A stretch of 64,000 bases of DNA from DASUHT01 sp038230835 (GTDB lineage Bacteria; Actinomycetota; Thermoleophilia; Gaiellales; JAICJC01), in the NCBI GenBank assembly GCA_038230835.1, contig JBBRMM010000008.1, positions 62,001-126,000 of the forward strand. Direction: 5' to 3'. The translations under genes were made by a program, and so were the position numbers. The notes beneath the pieces are model-generated. The model made no database searches. It saw only the letters and a program-made list of their open reading frames with translations, and was not told the DNA's origin. Below are positions 43,386 through 52,467 of this stretch, piece by piece (position 1 is the stretch's first letter; each line of letters opens with the position of its first letter).

Positions 43386-44487
43386 TCGGCGGCTGCGGGT
43401 GGGGGTGGTCGGGGCGGGGCTGATCGCCCAGGTCGAGCACATCCCCAACCTGATCGGGTTGCGCCGGCGGTTCGAGTTGGTCGCCGTCGCCGACCCGTCG
43501 GCCGCGGTGCGCGCGGCGATCGCCGAGCGCCACGGCGTGCGTACCCACGCCGACACCGACCAGTTGCTCGCCGAGGGCCTGGACGCGGTGGTGGTCGCCG
43601 TGCCCGACGTGCTGCACGCCGACGCGGTGCTGGCTGCGCTGGATGCCGGCGTGCACGTCCTGTGCGAGAAGCCGCTGTGCCTCACGGAGCACGAGATGCA
43701 GCGCATCATCGAGCGCCGCGACGCTCGTGGGCTGGTGGTGCAGGTCGGGTACATGAAGCGGTTCGACCCCAACTACGAGGCGGCGCTCGAGCTGCTGCCC
43801 GCCGCGGGGACGGGGCTGCGGTACATCTCTGTCGAGGTCAGCGATCCGGACTCGTGGCCGTTCGTGGGCCACCGTGAGTTGACGCGCGCCGGCGACCTGG
43901 CCTCGGGGCTGATCGACGACGCGCGCAGACGTCAGCGGGCGCAGGCCGCCGAGGCGCTGGGTGTCGCGGTCGACGGCGACCTTCTGCGCGGCTTCTGCGA
44001 TCCCCTGATGTCCGGCGTCGTGCACGCCGTGAACGCGGTGCACGGCATGCTCGACCGGATGGGCATCGGCGACTCGCAGGTGGTCGCGGGCCAGATCTGG
44101 GCCGGGGGGGAGGGTGGTGCCGGAACGGTGTCGCTGCTCGACGGGCGCGCGCTGTGGCACCTGGCCCAGGTGCTCGTTCCGGGCATCGCCTGGTACCGGG
44201 AGCGCTACGTCCTGCACTTCGACGACACGGTGATCGAGCTGGAATTCCCGGCGCCGTACCTCAACCACCAGCAGACCGACCTGTGGGTGCGCACGTCCTC
44301 GGGCCTGCGCCTGGAGACGCGCCACGTGCAGGCGGGCTACGAGGAGGCGTTCGTACGCGAGCTGGAAGGGTTCTGGGCGGCGATCGTTCGCGGCGAGCCG
44401 GTCCGTAACACCGTCGAGGATGCGCGGCGGGACGTGCGCCTGCTGACCGAGATCGCGCGGCGGGCGGTCGCGGGTGCCACGGCGTGA
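43378..44487 (+). CDS. Gfo/Idh/MocA oxidoreductase (possible inositol dehydrogenase)
   Basis: 369 residues. Rossmann motif VGVVGAGLIAQVEHIPNL, VVVAVPDVLHADAVLAAL, and the catalytic Lys in VLCEKPLCLTEHEM, followed by QVGYMKRFDPNYEAALELL. The C-terminal sheet domain includes GVVHAVNAVHGMLDRMG. It could catalyse the first oxidation (IolG role) or act on a keto-sugar; no substrate is certain. It overlaps iolD by eight bases and the aldolase by four. Confidence 0.88.
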   Translation: MADRRLRVGVVGAGLIAQVEHIPNLIGLRRRFELVAVADPSAAVRAAIAERHGVRTHADTDQLLAEGLDAVVVAVPDVLHADAVLAALDAGVHVLCEKPLCLTEHEMQRIIERRDARGLVVQVGYMKRFDPNYEAALELLPAAGTGLRYISVEVSDPDSWPFVGHRELTRAGDLASGLIDDARRRQRAQAAEALGVAVDGDLLRGFCDPLMSGVVHAVNAVHGMLDRMGIGDSQVVAGQIWAGGEGGAGTVSLLDGRALWHLAQVLVPGIAWYRERYVLHFDDTVIELEFPAPYLNHQQTDLWVRTSSGLRLETRHVQAGYEEAFVRELEGFWAAIVRGEPVRNTVEDARRDVRLLTEIARRAVAGATA

Positions 44488-45428
44488 GCGGTGACCTGCT
44501 CTCGACGCAGCGTGCCCGCGCGCTGGATCAGCTGGCGACGCCGGGCGGCGTGATCGTCGGGGCAGCGGTCGACCACCGCGACTCGCTGCAGGCCGCGCTG
44601 GCAAAGCGCGGGATCCAGCTCGATTCGGCGGGCGTGACCGAGCTCAAGCTCCGGGTCACCGCCGCGCTTGCACCGGCCGCGAGCATGGTCCTGCTCGACC
44701 CGGAGTACGCGGCCGCGCAGGCCATCGCCGCCGGCGTGCTGCCCGGGTCGACCGGGCTTGCGGTGCCGCTGGAGGGCATGGGCTACGGCGACGTCGCCAC
44801 CCTGTCCGAGACGATCCTGATGGACGACTGGTCGCCCGCCCAAGCCCGCCGCCTGGGCGCTGCGGGAGCAAAGCTGCTGCTGCCCTACCGCGTCGACGTT
44901 CCCGAGCAGGCGGCGCGCCAGGAGGCGGTCGTGCGCGAGGCACTCGCCGGCTGCCGTGCGGCCGGCCTGGCACTGATCCTCGAGCCGATCGTGTACCGGC
45001 GAGCCCCGGAGGAGCGAGCCGGCGGGGATCGGTTCGGGGAACTCGTCGTCGCCGGTGCGCGGCGCCTGGCCGAGCTCGAGCCCGACATCCTCAAGCTCCA
45101 GCATCCCGGATCGGCGGACGCGTGCCGCGAGCTCGACGCGGCCTGCGGGCGCCTGATCCCGTGGGTACTGCTGGGTGGTGGGGCGGACGCCGACACCCTG
45201 CGCGGACAGATCGAGGATGCGTGCCGGGCGGGGGCGTCGGGCTTCATCGTCGGGCGGACGCTGTTCGACGCCGCCCTGGTCGCCGATGCCCGCGAGTCGG
45301 AGCGGGCGCTGCGGGATCGCTGCCGGCCGCTGCTGGACGAGCTGCGCGGGCTGGCGGAGCGCCTGGCGACGCCCTGGCGTGACCGGGTCGGCGCCATCCC
45401 GCGCCCGGACCACGGCTGGTACCGCTGA
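44484..45428 (+). CDS. Class I aldolase, LacD/tagatose-bisphosphate type
   Basis: A 314-residue barrel aldolase. The family signature AAVDHRDSLQAALAKRGI opens the domain; a Schiff-base Lys fits PDILKLQHPG, and another Lys lies in GAKLLLPYRVD. ASGFIVGRTLFDAAL is the phosphate-site end. In this context it most likely cleaves 2-deoxy-5-keto-gluconate 6-phosphate (the IolJ step) to dihydroxyacetone phosphate and malonate semialdehyde. GTG start with GTGA overlap. Confidence 0.82.
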   Translation: MSGDLLSTQRARALDQLATPGGVIVGAAVDHRDSLQAALAKRGIQLDSAGVTELKLRVTAALAPAASMVLLDPEYAAAQAIAAGVLPGSTGLAVPLEGMGYGDVATLSETILMDDWSPAQARRLGAAGAKLLLPYRVDVPEQAARQEAVVREALAGCRAAGLALILEPIVYRRAPEERAGGDRFGELVVAGARRLAELEPDILKLQHPGSADACRELDAACGRLIPWVLLGGGADADTLRGQIEDACRAGASGFIVGRTLFDAALVADARESERALRDRCRPLLDELRGLAERLATPWRDRVGAIPRPDHGWYR

Positions 45429-45440
45429 TTGCGCGCGCGA

Positions 45441-46601
45441 TCAGGCCACGCCGTTGGGGGCGACGAGCACTTTCATCGCGGCTCCTGTCTGCGCGAGCTC
45501 GAGGGCCGAGCCGACCTCGTCCAGAGGCACCCGGTGGGTGATCGCCCGGGCGAACGGCAGCCGGCCGCGGTGGCGGTCGAGCATCACCAGTGTGGGCCCG
45601 TACTGGTCGAGCGTCTCGCCGCCGATGCCCAGGATCGTGATGCCCGGGCTGCACACGTGGCGGTTGGGATTGACGGCCACCGGGCCCATGTCGACGAACG
45701 CCCCGGCCTCGATCACACTCCCTCCCGGGCGCACCAGCTCGAGCGCCTCGACGAACGTCTCGGCCATGCCGCTGCAGTCCACGACCACGTCGGCGCCGAG
45801 CCCCCCGGTGGCGGCTCGAACGGCCTCGCGGCGCTCGGCCGGCCCGGCGGCCGACGCGTCCAGCACCAGCTCGGCGCCGAACGCGCTCGCGTGATCCAGC
45901 CGCTCGGCGAGCAGGTCGACCGCGATCAGCCGTCCGGCGCCCAGCAGTTCAGCCTTGGCCAGGTGCATCAGACCGAGCGTCCCGACGCCGATCACCAGCA
46001 CGGTGTCGCCGAACCGGAACCCGCCGCCGGTGCCCACCACGCTGCGCAGCACGTCCAGGCCGTGCGTGACCGCCATCACCTCGGTCAGCGCCGCCAGATC
46101 GGACGGCAGGCTCGGCGGCACGCGGAAGAGCCGGGTTCCCGGCAGGATGTACATCTGCTCGGCCCAGCCGCCCAGCAGATGCGGGGGCTCGGCGCACGTC
46201 ATCGAGTTGCCGTAGTCCTCGAGCCGGGTGCACAGGTAGTACGGGCTGCGCGGGTCGAGGCAGAACCGGCACCGGCCACAGGTGACGTTCGGCGCCGGCA
46301 CAACCCGATCGCCGATCGCCAGGGGCCGGCCGAACTGATCGCAGGGCGCCTGGCCGGGGCCGACGGCGACGATCGTGCCAACGTTCTCGTGCCCGCAGAT
46401 CAGCGGGTACGCGGCCTCGCGCTCGTGCTCGGTGCCGGCGTACTGGAGGCTCTCGCCGCGCCAGGTGTGCTTGTCGGTACCGCAGATCCCGGAGCGCTCG
46501 ATCGCCAGCACCACCGCTCCGGGGCCGGGGTCGGGTGCTGCGAACGACTCGACCGTGCACCGCCCGGGTGCATGCACGACGGCGGCGCGGACTCCGCTCA
46601 T
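45441..46601 (-). CDS. Zinc-dependent medium-chain dehydrogenase
   Basis: 386 residues from MSGVRAAVVHAPG. Catalytic zinc: Cys in SGICGTDKHTW and GHENVGTIVAVG. Structural zinc: CGRCRFCLDPRSPYYLC. NAD site: TVLVIGVGTLGLMHLAKAE. It differs from the dehydrogenase at 34272 in length and loops, so it is not a recent duplicate. It is divergent from the last Gfo/Idh gene across 41 bp and convergent with the aldolase. Confidence 0.88.
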   Translation of the reverse strand: MSGVRAAVVHAPGRCTVESFAAPDPGPGAVVLAIERSGICGTDKHTWRGESLQYAGTEHEREAAYPLICGHENVGTIVAVGPGQAPCDQFGRPLAIGDRVVPAPNVTCGRCRFCLDPRSPYYLCTRLEDYGNSMTCAEPPHLLGGWAEQMYILPGTRLFRVPPSLPSDLAALTEVMAVTHGLDVLRSVVGTGGGFRFGDTVLVIGVGTLGLMHLAKAELLGAGRLIAVDLLAERLDHASAFGAELVLDASAAGPAERREAVRAATGGLGADVVVDCSGMAETFVEALELVRPGGSVIEAGAFVDMGPVAVNPNRHVCSPGITILGIGGETLDQYGPTLVMLDRHRGRLPFARAITHRVPLDEVGSALELAQTGAAMKVLVAPNGVA

Positions 46602-46642
46602 GCCGGCCAGCATACCGGCGTCGAGGTGGCCGGGGTGACGCG

Positions 46643-47646
46643 GTGAGCGAGCTGCGAGTCGGGGTCGCCGGACTGGGCGAGATGGGCGTGATCCATGCCC
46701 GCAACGTGTGTGCGGCCGAGGGCATGCGGCTGGTCGCCGTGGCCGTGGCGCGCCGCGAGCGGGGACGACGGATCGCCGGCGAGTTGGCCGGAGGCGAGAC
46801 CCGGGTCGTCTCCTACGAACGGCTTTTCACCGCCGATGACGTCGACGCGGTGGTCATCGCGACCCGCACGACCGATCACGCCGAGCACGCGGCCGCGGCG
46901 CTTGCCGGAGGGAAGCACGTGCTGCTCGAGAAGCCTGGCGCGCACACGCTGGCGGCGCACGCGCTGATCAGCTCGGCCGCCGCCGCGCATCCCACGCGGG
47001 TGCTCCAACTCGCCTACATGCGCCGGTTCGACCCGCTGTTTGTGGATGTCCGCCGGATGGTCGCCCGGGGCGCGGTCGGCACGCCGCTGGTCGTGCACTC
47101 GTCGGCCCGCGAGGACTACCCGCCGGGCGAGGACAGTGCTGCATTGGGAGGCACCGTGCTGGATATCGGGGTGCACGACCTCGATACCGCCTGTTGGTTC
47201 CTGGACGACGTTCCGGTCCGCGTGCATGCTGTGAGCCAGACGCTGGTCGACCGCGGCTGCGACGTCGACAACCTGGTCATGTCCGTCGCCTTCGCCCGCG
47301 GCGGGGCGGCGGCGATCGACATCTCGCGCACCTCGGCGGTCGGTCACGACATGCGGCTCGAGGTGGTCGGCACCGCGGGCAGCGTGAGTATCGGCGGGCC
47401 GTCCGGCGAGGGCCGATCACGCTGCTGACGACGGCCGTGCGCGACCGCTTCCCGGACGGCATCGCCGATCGCTGGGCTGCAGCCTACCGGGCCGAACTGG
47501 ACGCGTTCGGGCGGGCTTGCCGGGCTGAGGGACCAGCCTGGCCGACCCTGGCCGACGACCGGACAGCGGTAGCCGCCGCCGTCGCCGCCCGCGCGAGCGC
47601 GGTGCGCGGCGAGGCGTTGGAGGTCGGTGTCGACTGGCCCTGGTAG
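46643..47646 (+). CDS. Gfo/Idh/MocA oxidoreductase with a -1 frameshift near 47417
   Basis: Frame 2 gives ELRVGVAGLGEMGVIHARNV, the catalytic VLLEKPGAHTLAAHA, LQLAYMRRFDPLFVDV and ALGGTVLDIGVHDLDTACWF up to SVSIGGPSGE. Frame 1 then continues GPITLLTTAVRDRFPDGIAD, RWAAAYRAELDAFGRA to the stop. One extra G in the run gagggcc would fuse them as SGEGPITLLTT. The rejoined protein, about 334 residues, has the usual length. Its substrate is unknown; it may be a second inositol or keto-sugar dehydrogenase. GTG start at 46643. Confidence 0.82.
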
Positions 47647-47847
47647 CTAGCCCGCGAGGGCTCGCGAAGAGCTGCGCTCGATCCGTGACACCAAGCGGCC
47701 GACGCCGACATCGTTGCGCGACACCACCCAGATCTCACTGGATGTCTCGTCGGCGCGCTGCTCCGCGAGGCGCTCCGCGGCACGCAGATCCGACATCACA
47801 CGCACTTCTCCATCCGGGAAGTGCACTTCGATTCGCGACGAGTTCAA
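47647..47847 (-). CDS. Small hypothetical protein
   Basis: 66 residues from a TTG start with GAAGAGGAC well placed upstream. The sequence NSSRIEVHFPDGEVRVMSDL, then AAERLAEQRADETSSEIWVV, has alternating strands and a helix and looks genuine. No family is recognised. It ends one base after the stop of the convergent Gfo/Idh gene. Confidence 0.6.
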   Translation of the reverse strand: MNSSRIEVHFPDGEVRVMSDLRAAERLAEQRADETSSEIWVVSRNDVGVGRLVSRIERSSSRALAG

Positions 47848-47947
47848 GGCCGTCCTCTTCGTTCGTACTCAAAAAGCGTACCAGTATTGACCTCGATGTC
47901 GCATGAGGATGTGGTGAACACCCGGTGTCGAGCAGGTGAAACTCAGC

Positions 47948-49738
47948 TCACCCGACCACCAGCCTGATGAACGCGTGCCCGGTGATGACGCCCGAACGCG
48001 GCAGGATCGTCTTGGAGGGTGCGCCGCCGGTTCCGGACACCGCGGCGACCAGGTCGCTGTAGCGCTCGGAGTTGGCGTATGCCGCGAGCAGCGCGTCGAA
48101 GCTCGAGACATTGGGCGTGCTCTGACCGCCGAAGATGCCGCAGTACTGGCAGCCGCCGAGCGGGATCCCGCCGCGCACGAACAGGATGCCCCCGAAGCGG
48201 TCGTTCTCGGGAACGTTTGCGCGCGTGTAGGAGATCGTCTCGGAGCCGTCGGCATGCCGCAGCCAGACTGCCAGCTTGACGCTCTCGCCGGGCAGCACGT
48301 GCAGCAACGGGTGCACCGCAAGCGTCGGCTGCAGGCGGCTCGAGGTCTCGACCTTCACGATCTGGGCGGTCAGGTGCTGCTGGGTGATCGACGAGGTGAC
48401 ATGAACGCTCGTGATCCGCACTTTCTCGAAGCGGTTGTTCTGGATCTGCCCGATCTCCCCGGTGATCTCGTTGCCGCTGTCGAATGAGATGTCGTACGGC
48501 GAGTAGTAGAGGTCACTGCGGTTGAGGGTGAACGGCGAGCCGTTGGCGCGGGTGCCGTTGATCGTCCACGTCAGGTTGGCCGACCCGTCCCCGATGCGGT
48601 CGAACACCACGTCCTCGTCGGAGATCACATGGGCGTTGGCCACCAGTGCCAGGAAATCGGGAGAGGCCACGTCGGTCTCTCCGGTGCGGGAGCGACCGAG
48701 GTCGGTGTTGGTGACCGTCTCGGTGATCGCAGTCAGCGCGGGCAGTGTGCCTTCGATTCCGCGGATGCCGGTCAGCCGGTCCTGGTCGATGATGCCGTGG
48801 AACCCGGTCACGTTCGCCAACTTGAACGGCTCGAGAATGCTCGGAACGACCGTCACCACGTTTGCCCCGTTCATGCCGAGGAGTGTGCTCCCGTTGAACA
48901 GCATCGGGTGGCCGAACGACACCGATTCGTTGCCGCAGGTGGCGGTCAGGGTGCCGATGCCTGCGAAGGTCACGTCGCCGTAGCTGATCGTCGCCGACAC
49001 CGAATCTCCGGGTACCAGCGGCGCCGGGTCCACCGACGAGGGTGCCGATGCGGTCCCGGCCCGATATGCCAGGAAGGGCAGCGAGCCGCGGTCGAGGAAG
49101 CCCTGGACGTGGTTCATCTCGCGGTCGTTGAGGCCCGACTCGGCCAGTGGCACCGGCAACTCGCGGGCGGTGCCCGTGCCTGCTGCGGTGGTCGGGACGC
49201 CTGCGGCGTGGGCGACCGTCGAGCGCAGCGCGGGTGACAGCTTGACGCTCGTGGCCGGCTTCGGCGTTGCGGCGCCGAATGTCCCGGTCGGGTAGCCGAA
49301 CAGGTCGACCATGGGCTGTGCCGGTGTCATGCCGCCGATGGTCGGGTCGCTGGCGTAGAAGCCGTAGGAGACGGCGCCTGCCAGCTTGCCGTCGATGTAG
49401 ACGGGGGAGCCTGAGAACCCGGCCGCGATGCCGGTCTTCTGCACGGCCCAGCCCGACACCTGGATTGCGACGAAGTCGACTCCGGGAGCGATCCCGTCGG
49501 GAAGCACCCCCAGCACCTTGACGCCGAATGCGACCGGCTTGGTGCCCTGGATGACGGTGTAGCCGGTGCCGGTCATGCCCGCCTTGAGGCTGGACTCGGG
49601 GAAGACGGCCGGCGCCGGCGAGCAGGTGCTCGCAGCAGCGGCAGTCGATGTACCGTGGCGGCCGGCAAGCCCGGCCGTCCCTGCGGCCACGACGGCCAGC
49701 GCGGTGGCCGCGATGACAACGCGTCGTCTCGAGCTCAT
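47948..49738 (-). CDS. Secreted SpoIVB-like (S55) serine peptidase
   Basis: 596 residues with a signal peptide (VVIAATALAVVAAGTAGLAG). The N-terminal third resembles SpoIVB peptidases: PESSLKAGMTGTGYTVIQGT, then GIAAGFSGSPVYIDGKLAGA with the nucleophilic-type Ser in FSGSPVY, and GMTPAQPMVDLFGYP. GNESVSFGHPMLFNG also fits. The C-terminal half is beta-rich without a name and has a CQYC pair near the end. Its role in a non-sporulating-type context is unclear; processing of envelope proteins is a guess. GAAAGGCGC precedes the ATG. Confidence 0.78.
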   Translation of the reverse strand: MSSRRRVVIAATALAVVAAGTAGLAGRHGTSTAAAASTCSPAPAVFPESSLKAGMTGTGYTVIQGTKPVAFGVKVLGVLPDGIAPGVDFVAIQVSGWAVQKTGIAAGFSGSPVYIDGKLAGAVSYGFYASDPTIGGMTPAQPMVDLFGYPTGTFGAATPKPATSVKLSPALRSTVAHAAGVPTTAAGTGTARELPVPLAESGLNDREMNHVQGFLDRGSLPFLAYRAGTASAPSSVDPAPLVPGDSVSATISYGDVTFAGIGTLTATCGNESVSFGHPMLFNGSTLLGMNGANVVTVVPSILEPFKLANVTGFHGIIDQDRLTGIRGIEGTLPALTAITETVTNTDLGRSRTGETDVASPDFLALVANAHVISDEDVVFDRIGDGSANLTWTINGTRANGSPFTLNRSDLYYSPYDISFDSGNEITGEIGQIQNNRFEKVRITSVHVTSSITQQHLTAQIVKVETSSRLQPTLAVHPLLHVLPGESVKLAVWLRHADGSETISYTRANVPENDRFGGILFVRGGIPLGGCQYCGIFGGQSTPNVSSFDALLAAYANSERYSDLVAAVSGTGGAPSKTILPRSGVITGHAFIRLVVG

Positions 49739-49780
49739 GCTGCGCCTTTCGATTCGATGTGCGGGGTGACCCTGACCGGT

Positions 49781-49807
49781 CCGTGACGGTGCCAGGCACC
49801 GTCACGG
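49781..49807. repeat. 27-nt perfect palindrome (REP-like)
   Basis: Arms CCGTGACGGTGCC and GGCACCGTCACGG, 13 bp each and fully complementary, flank a single A. It lies 43 bases upstream of the SpoIVB-like gene and 88 bases after bioY. It resembles dispersed repeats that occur in many high-GC bacteria, but could also act as a terminator for bioY. Confidence 0.65.
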
Positions 49808-49894
49808 CTCACCACCAGGGTACGACCGGATGGCGGCGCTGCATAGGCTGGCCTGTAACGAATTGGTAACGCCAGTCGAGAGAGTCAGGCCATC

Positions 49895-50491
49895 TCACAG
49901 CTGCCGGCGGCCGATCCAGCGACCCCACGGAGCCTGGGGATCGACGATGGCCGCGGCGGCGATGATCTTGCACAGGTCGCCGAGCACGAACGGGGTCAGA
50001 CCCCAGTGAACGGTCAGGTACCAGGTCGTGCGCAGCTCGTGGTGCAGCCAGATCAGGCCGGTGGCGTAGAGCGCCACGCTCCCCAGCAGCATCGCGGGTA
50101 CCGTGACGTAGAACCCCCGCCCGAAGCGCTCGCACACCATACCGGTGAGAAACGCCGCCAAGGGGTAGCCGAACAGGTAGCCGGCGCTGGGCTTGGAGGT
50201 CAGGATGTGCATGCCGCCGGTGCCGACGCCGAACCATCCCGAACCTTCGTGCGCGAACACGGGTATGCCGACGGCACCCTCCGCGAGGTACAGCAGTTGA
50301 GCGGCCGCACCGCGCTTCGACCCGAGCCACGCCGCGGTGCCGAGCACACCGAAGGTCTGCAGCGTGATGGGCACGGGCCAGCCGATCGAGACCCACGCGC
50401 ACAGGGCGGTGGCCAGGCTGGCGCCGATCACCGCCAGTGCCGACACCGCGAGCGTTGGGCGTGCGATCGCCGCCGCCGTACGTTGTTGCAT
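49895..50491 (-). CDS. bioY: Biotin transporter S component
   Basis: 198 residues with about six hydrophobic segments; binds biotin and couples to an ECF energy module or acts alone. VSIGWPVPITLQTFGVLGTA and AWLGSKRGAAAQLLYLAEGA, then GGMHILTSKPSAGYLFGYPL, are the family core. The late GLTPFVLGDLCKIIAAA is also conserved. No bioM or bioN gene adjoins. GGGAGGCTTCAG is a strong ribosome binding site. Confidence 0.92.
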   Translation of the reverse strand: MQQRTAAAIARPTLAVSALAVIGASLATALCAWVSIGWPVPITLQTFGVLGTAAWLGSKRGAAAQLLYLAEGAVGIPVFAHEGSGWFGVGTGGMHILTSKPSAGYLFGYPLAAFLTGMVCERFGRGFYVTVPAMLLGSVALYATGLIWLHHELRTTWYLTVHWGLTPFVLGDLCKIIAAAAIVDPQAPWGRWIGRRQL

Positions 50492-50586
50492 CTGAAGCCT
50501 CCCGGGATGAGTTCGGACTGAACGTCTTGCTGGAAAGTGACGGCCGGTCGGCTCCTGGGGTTGCGACCCCTAAGAGTAAGTGGTAA

Positions 50587-50596
50587 CTTACGTAAG
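50587..50596. promoter_or_regulatory. Palindrome upstream of the ArsR-type gene, possible operator
   Basis: CTTACGTAAG is a perfect 10-bp palindrome 15 bases before the ATG at 50612. Related half sites (GTAAG, CTTAC) occur on both sides. ArsR-family repressors usually bind such AT-containing palindromes in their own promoters. Confidence 0.45.
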
Positions 50597-50611
50597 GTAG
50601 GGCTTACGCAG

Positions 50612-51408
50612 ATGCGCTTTCGGCACTCGGCGACCCGACCCGGAGGGCGATCTTCGACCGCCTCCGGTCAGGGCCGCGGGCGGTCGGAGAGCTGGCGAGC
50701 GGGTTTCCGATCAGCCGTCCCGCGGTCTCCCAGCATCTGCGCGTGCTGAAGGATGCGGGGCTGGTGCGTGCGCGCCGGGTGGGCACACGGCACGTGTACG
50801 AGGTCGAGCAAGCCGGGCTCGACGATCTGCGCACCTACCTGGAGGCGTTCTGGGACACCGCATTGGCCGACTTCAAGGCGGCGGCCGAACGACAACTGCG
50901 AGGAGGAGACGTGAGCAGCACCGAGACAGCCATCGACCCGGTCGTCAAGACCGCCACCCTCGACTGCCCGATTGGGCATGCCTTCGACGTCTACACCGCC
51001 GGTATCGCGAGTTGGTGGCCGCTGGAGTCGCACTCGATCGGCGAGCGTGGTGCCGTATCGGTGGTCATGGAGGGCCGGGTGGACGGACGCATGTACGAGA
51101 CCGACGCGGCGGGTACCGAGCACGTATGGGGGCGCGTGTCGGTGTGGGAACCCCCGCACCGGCTGGTGATCGCGTGGCGGGTGAACCCGGAGGCACCGGC
51201 GGCGACGGAGATCGACATCCGATTCACCGCGCTTTCGGATCGCGTGACCCGGATCGACCTCGAACACCGGGGCTGGGAGCGGTTGGGTGTCGAGCGCGGT
51301 GCCGCCGCTCGCGCCGAGTACGGCAGCGATCATGGCTGGACGGTCGTCTTCGGCTGCTACCTGGCGGCGATCGCCGGCAAGCGGGACGGGCCCCCCAGTC
51401 CCGGGTGA
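50612..51408 (+). CDS. ArsR-type regulator fused to an SRPBCC (AHSA1-like) domain, with a -1 frameshift near 50618
   Basis: Frame 1 encodes SALGDPTRRAIFDRLRSGPR, the recognition helix ISRPAVSQHLRVLKDAGLV and the wing RARRVGTRHVYEVEQAG of an ArsR helix-turn-helix. From about residue 105 a START-like SRPBCC domain follows (KTATLDCPIGHAFDVYTAGI, WGRVSVWEPPHRLVIAWRVN). No start codon exists in that frame after the last stop. The ATG at 50612 is in frame 2; one extra T in atgcgctttcgg would give MRFSALGDPTRRAIF. Such fusions probably sense a hydrophobic ligand. It is divergent from bioY. Confidence 0.8.
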
Positions 51409-51423
51409 TCTAGGTTTCCCGGT

Positions 51424-52401
51424 ATGGACGCCGCCGGTCTCACCGAAGCCGTGTTGGCCGAGGCGGAGCGGCTGGGGATCGACGCCTGTGGTGTCTGCGA
51501 GGCGCTCCCGTACGAACGGGCCGAGCAGGCGATTGCCGACCGGGCCGGTCGCGGCCTGTTCGCCGACATGCGCTTCACCATGGCCCAGCCCGACCGGTCG
51601 TGTCACCCCGAGACACTGCTTCGCAACGCCCGTTCCGTGATCGCGGCGGCCCGTTGCTACGCCCGTCCCCAGTCGCCCAAGCCGGCCGACGAGCCACGTG
51701 GGATGCTGCCGCGGTACACCCGGCGCGACGAATATGCGGAGCTGCGGGCGGCGCTGCGCGGGCTCGGCGAGGCGCTCCAGCGGGCCGTCCCGGGAGCCCG
51801 GTTTGCCGTCTACGTGGATGCCAACCAGCACGTCGACCGGGAGGCGGCGGTGCGCTCGGGGATCGCGGTGTTCGGCAAGAACACGATGGCGATCACCCGC
51901 CGCCACGGGTCGTGGGTCGTCCTGGGAGCGCTGGTCACCGACGCCGAGCTGGCCCCCACCTGGCGCGACCCGCAGACGCCGGCCTGGGACGCGTGCGGGT
52001 CGTGCACGGCCTGTATCGACGCGTGCCCGACAGACGCGATTGTTGCCGACGGGGAGCTGGACGCACGCCGCTGCCTGTCGTATCTCTCCCAGTCGCGGCT
52101 GCCCGAGCTGCCCTTCGCCGAGGCGTTCCAGGATCGCGTCTACGGCTGTGACATCTGCCAGGACGTGTGCCCGTGGAACCGCGCCATCGACCGCCGTTCG
52201 AGCCTGCTGAACCCCGATCCGCCCGATGCCGCATACCCGCGGCTGTCGGAGTGGCTGGGCAGTGACCCGGGCGACCTGGCGGAGCGGTATCGGCGGTTAT
52301 ACGTGCCGGACCGCGACGGACGCCACCTGCAGCGAAACGCTCGGGTGGTGCTGGCGAATCTCGGCGGTGCTTCACAGGCTTATGGTCATCAACAACCGTA
52401 G
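51424..52401 (+). CDS. queG: Epoxyqueuosine reductase
   Basis: The last step of queuosine synthesis in tRNA, using cobalamin and two [4Fe-4S] clusters. 325 residues. The cluster motifs are CGSCTACIDACPTDAI and CDICQDVCPWN. The cobalamin/catalytic region includes FAVYVDANQHVDREAAVRSG and VFGKNTMAITRRHGSWVVLG. The usual C-terminal HEAT-like extension is short. No other queuosine genes are in the window. It begins 15 bases after the ArsR-SRPBCC stop. Confidence 0.94.
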   Translation: MDAAGLTEAVLAEAERLGIDACGVCEALPYERAEQAIADRAGRGLFADMRFTMAQPDRSCHPETLLRNARSVIAAARCYARPQSPKPADEPRGMLPRYTRRDEYAELRAALRGLGEALQRAVPGARFAVYVDANQHVDREAAVRSGIAVFGKNTMAITRRHGSWVVLGALVTDAELAPTWRDPQTPAWDACGSCTACIDACPTDAIVADGELDARRCLSYLSQSRLPELPFAEAFQDRVYGCDICQDVCPWNRAIDRRSSLLNPDPPDAAYPRLSEWLGSDPGDLAERYRRLYVPDRDGRHLQRNARVVLANLGGASQAYGHQQP

Positions 52402-52467
52402 GCCGGGCATCGGTGCCGGCCCGGAACTTGGCGGTCGTGACACTACGGATGGCTCGGCCCGAAAGGG

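Noticed and set aside
49985..49998. GGGGTCAGACCCC inside bioY, same palindrome as the dispersed repeat
   Set aside because: It lies in the codons for the conserved GLTPF of BioY and lacks the rest of the repeat, so the protein sequence explains it.
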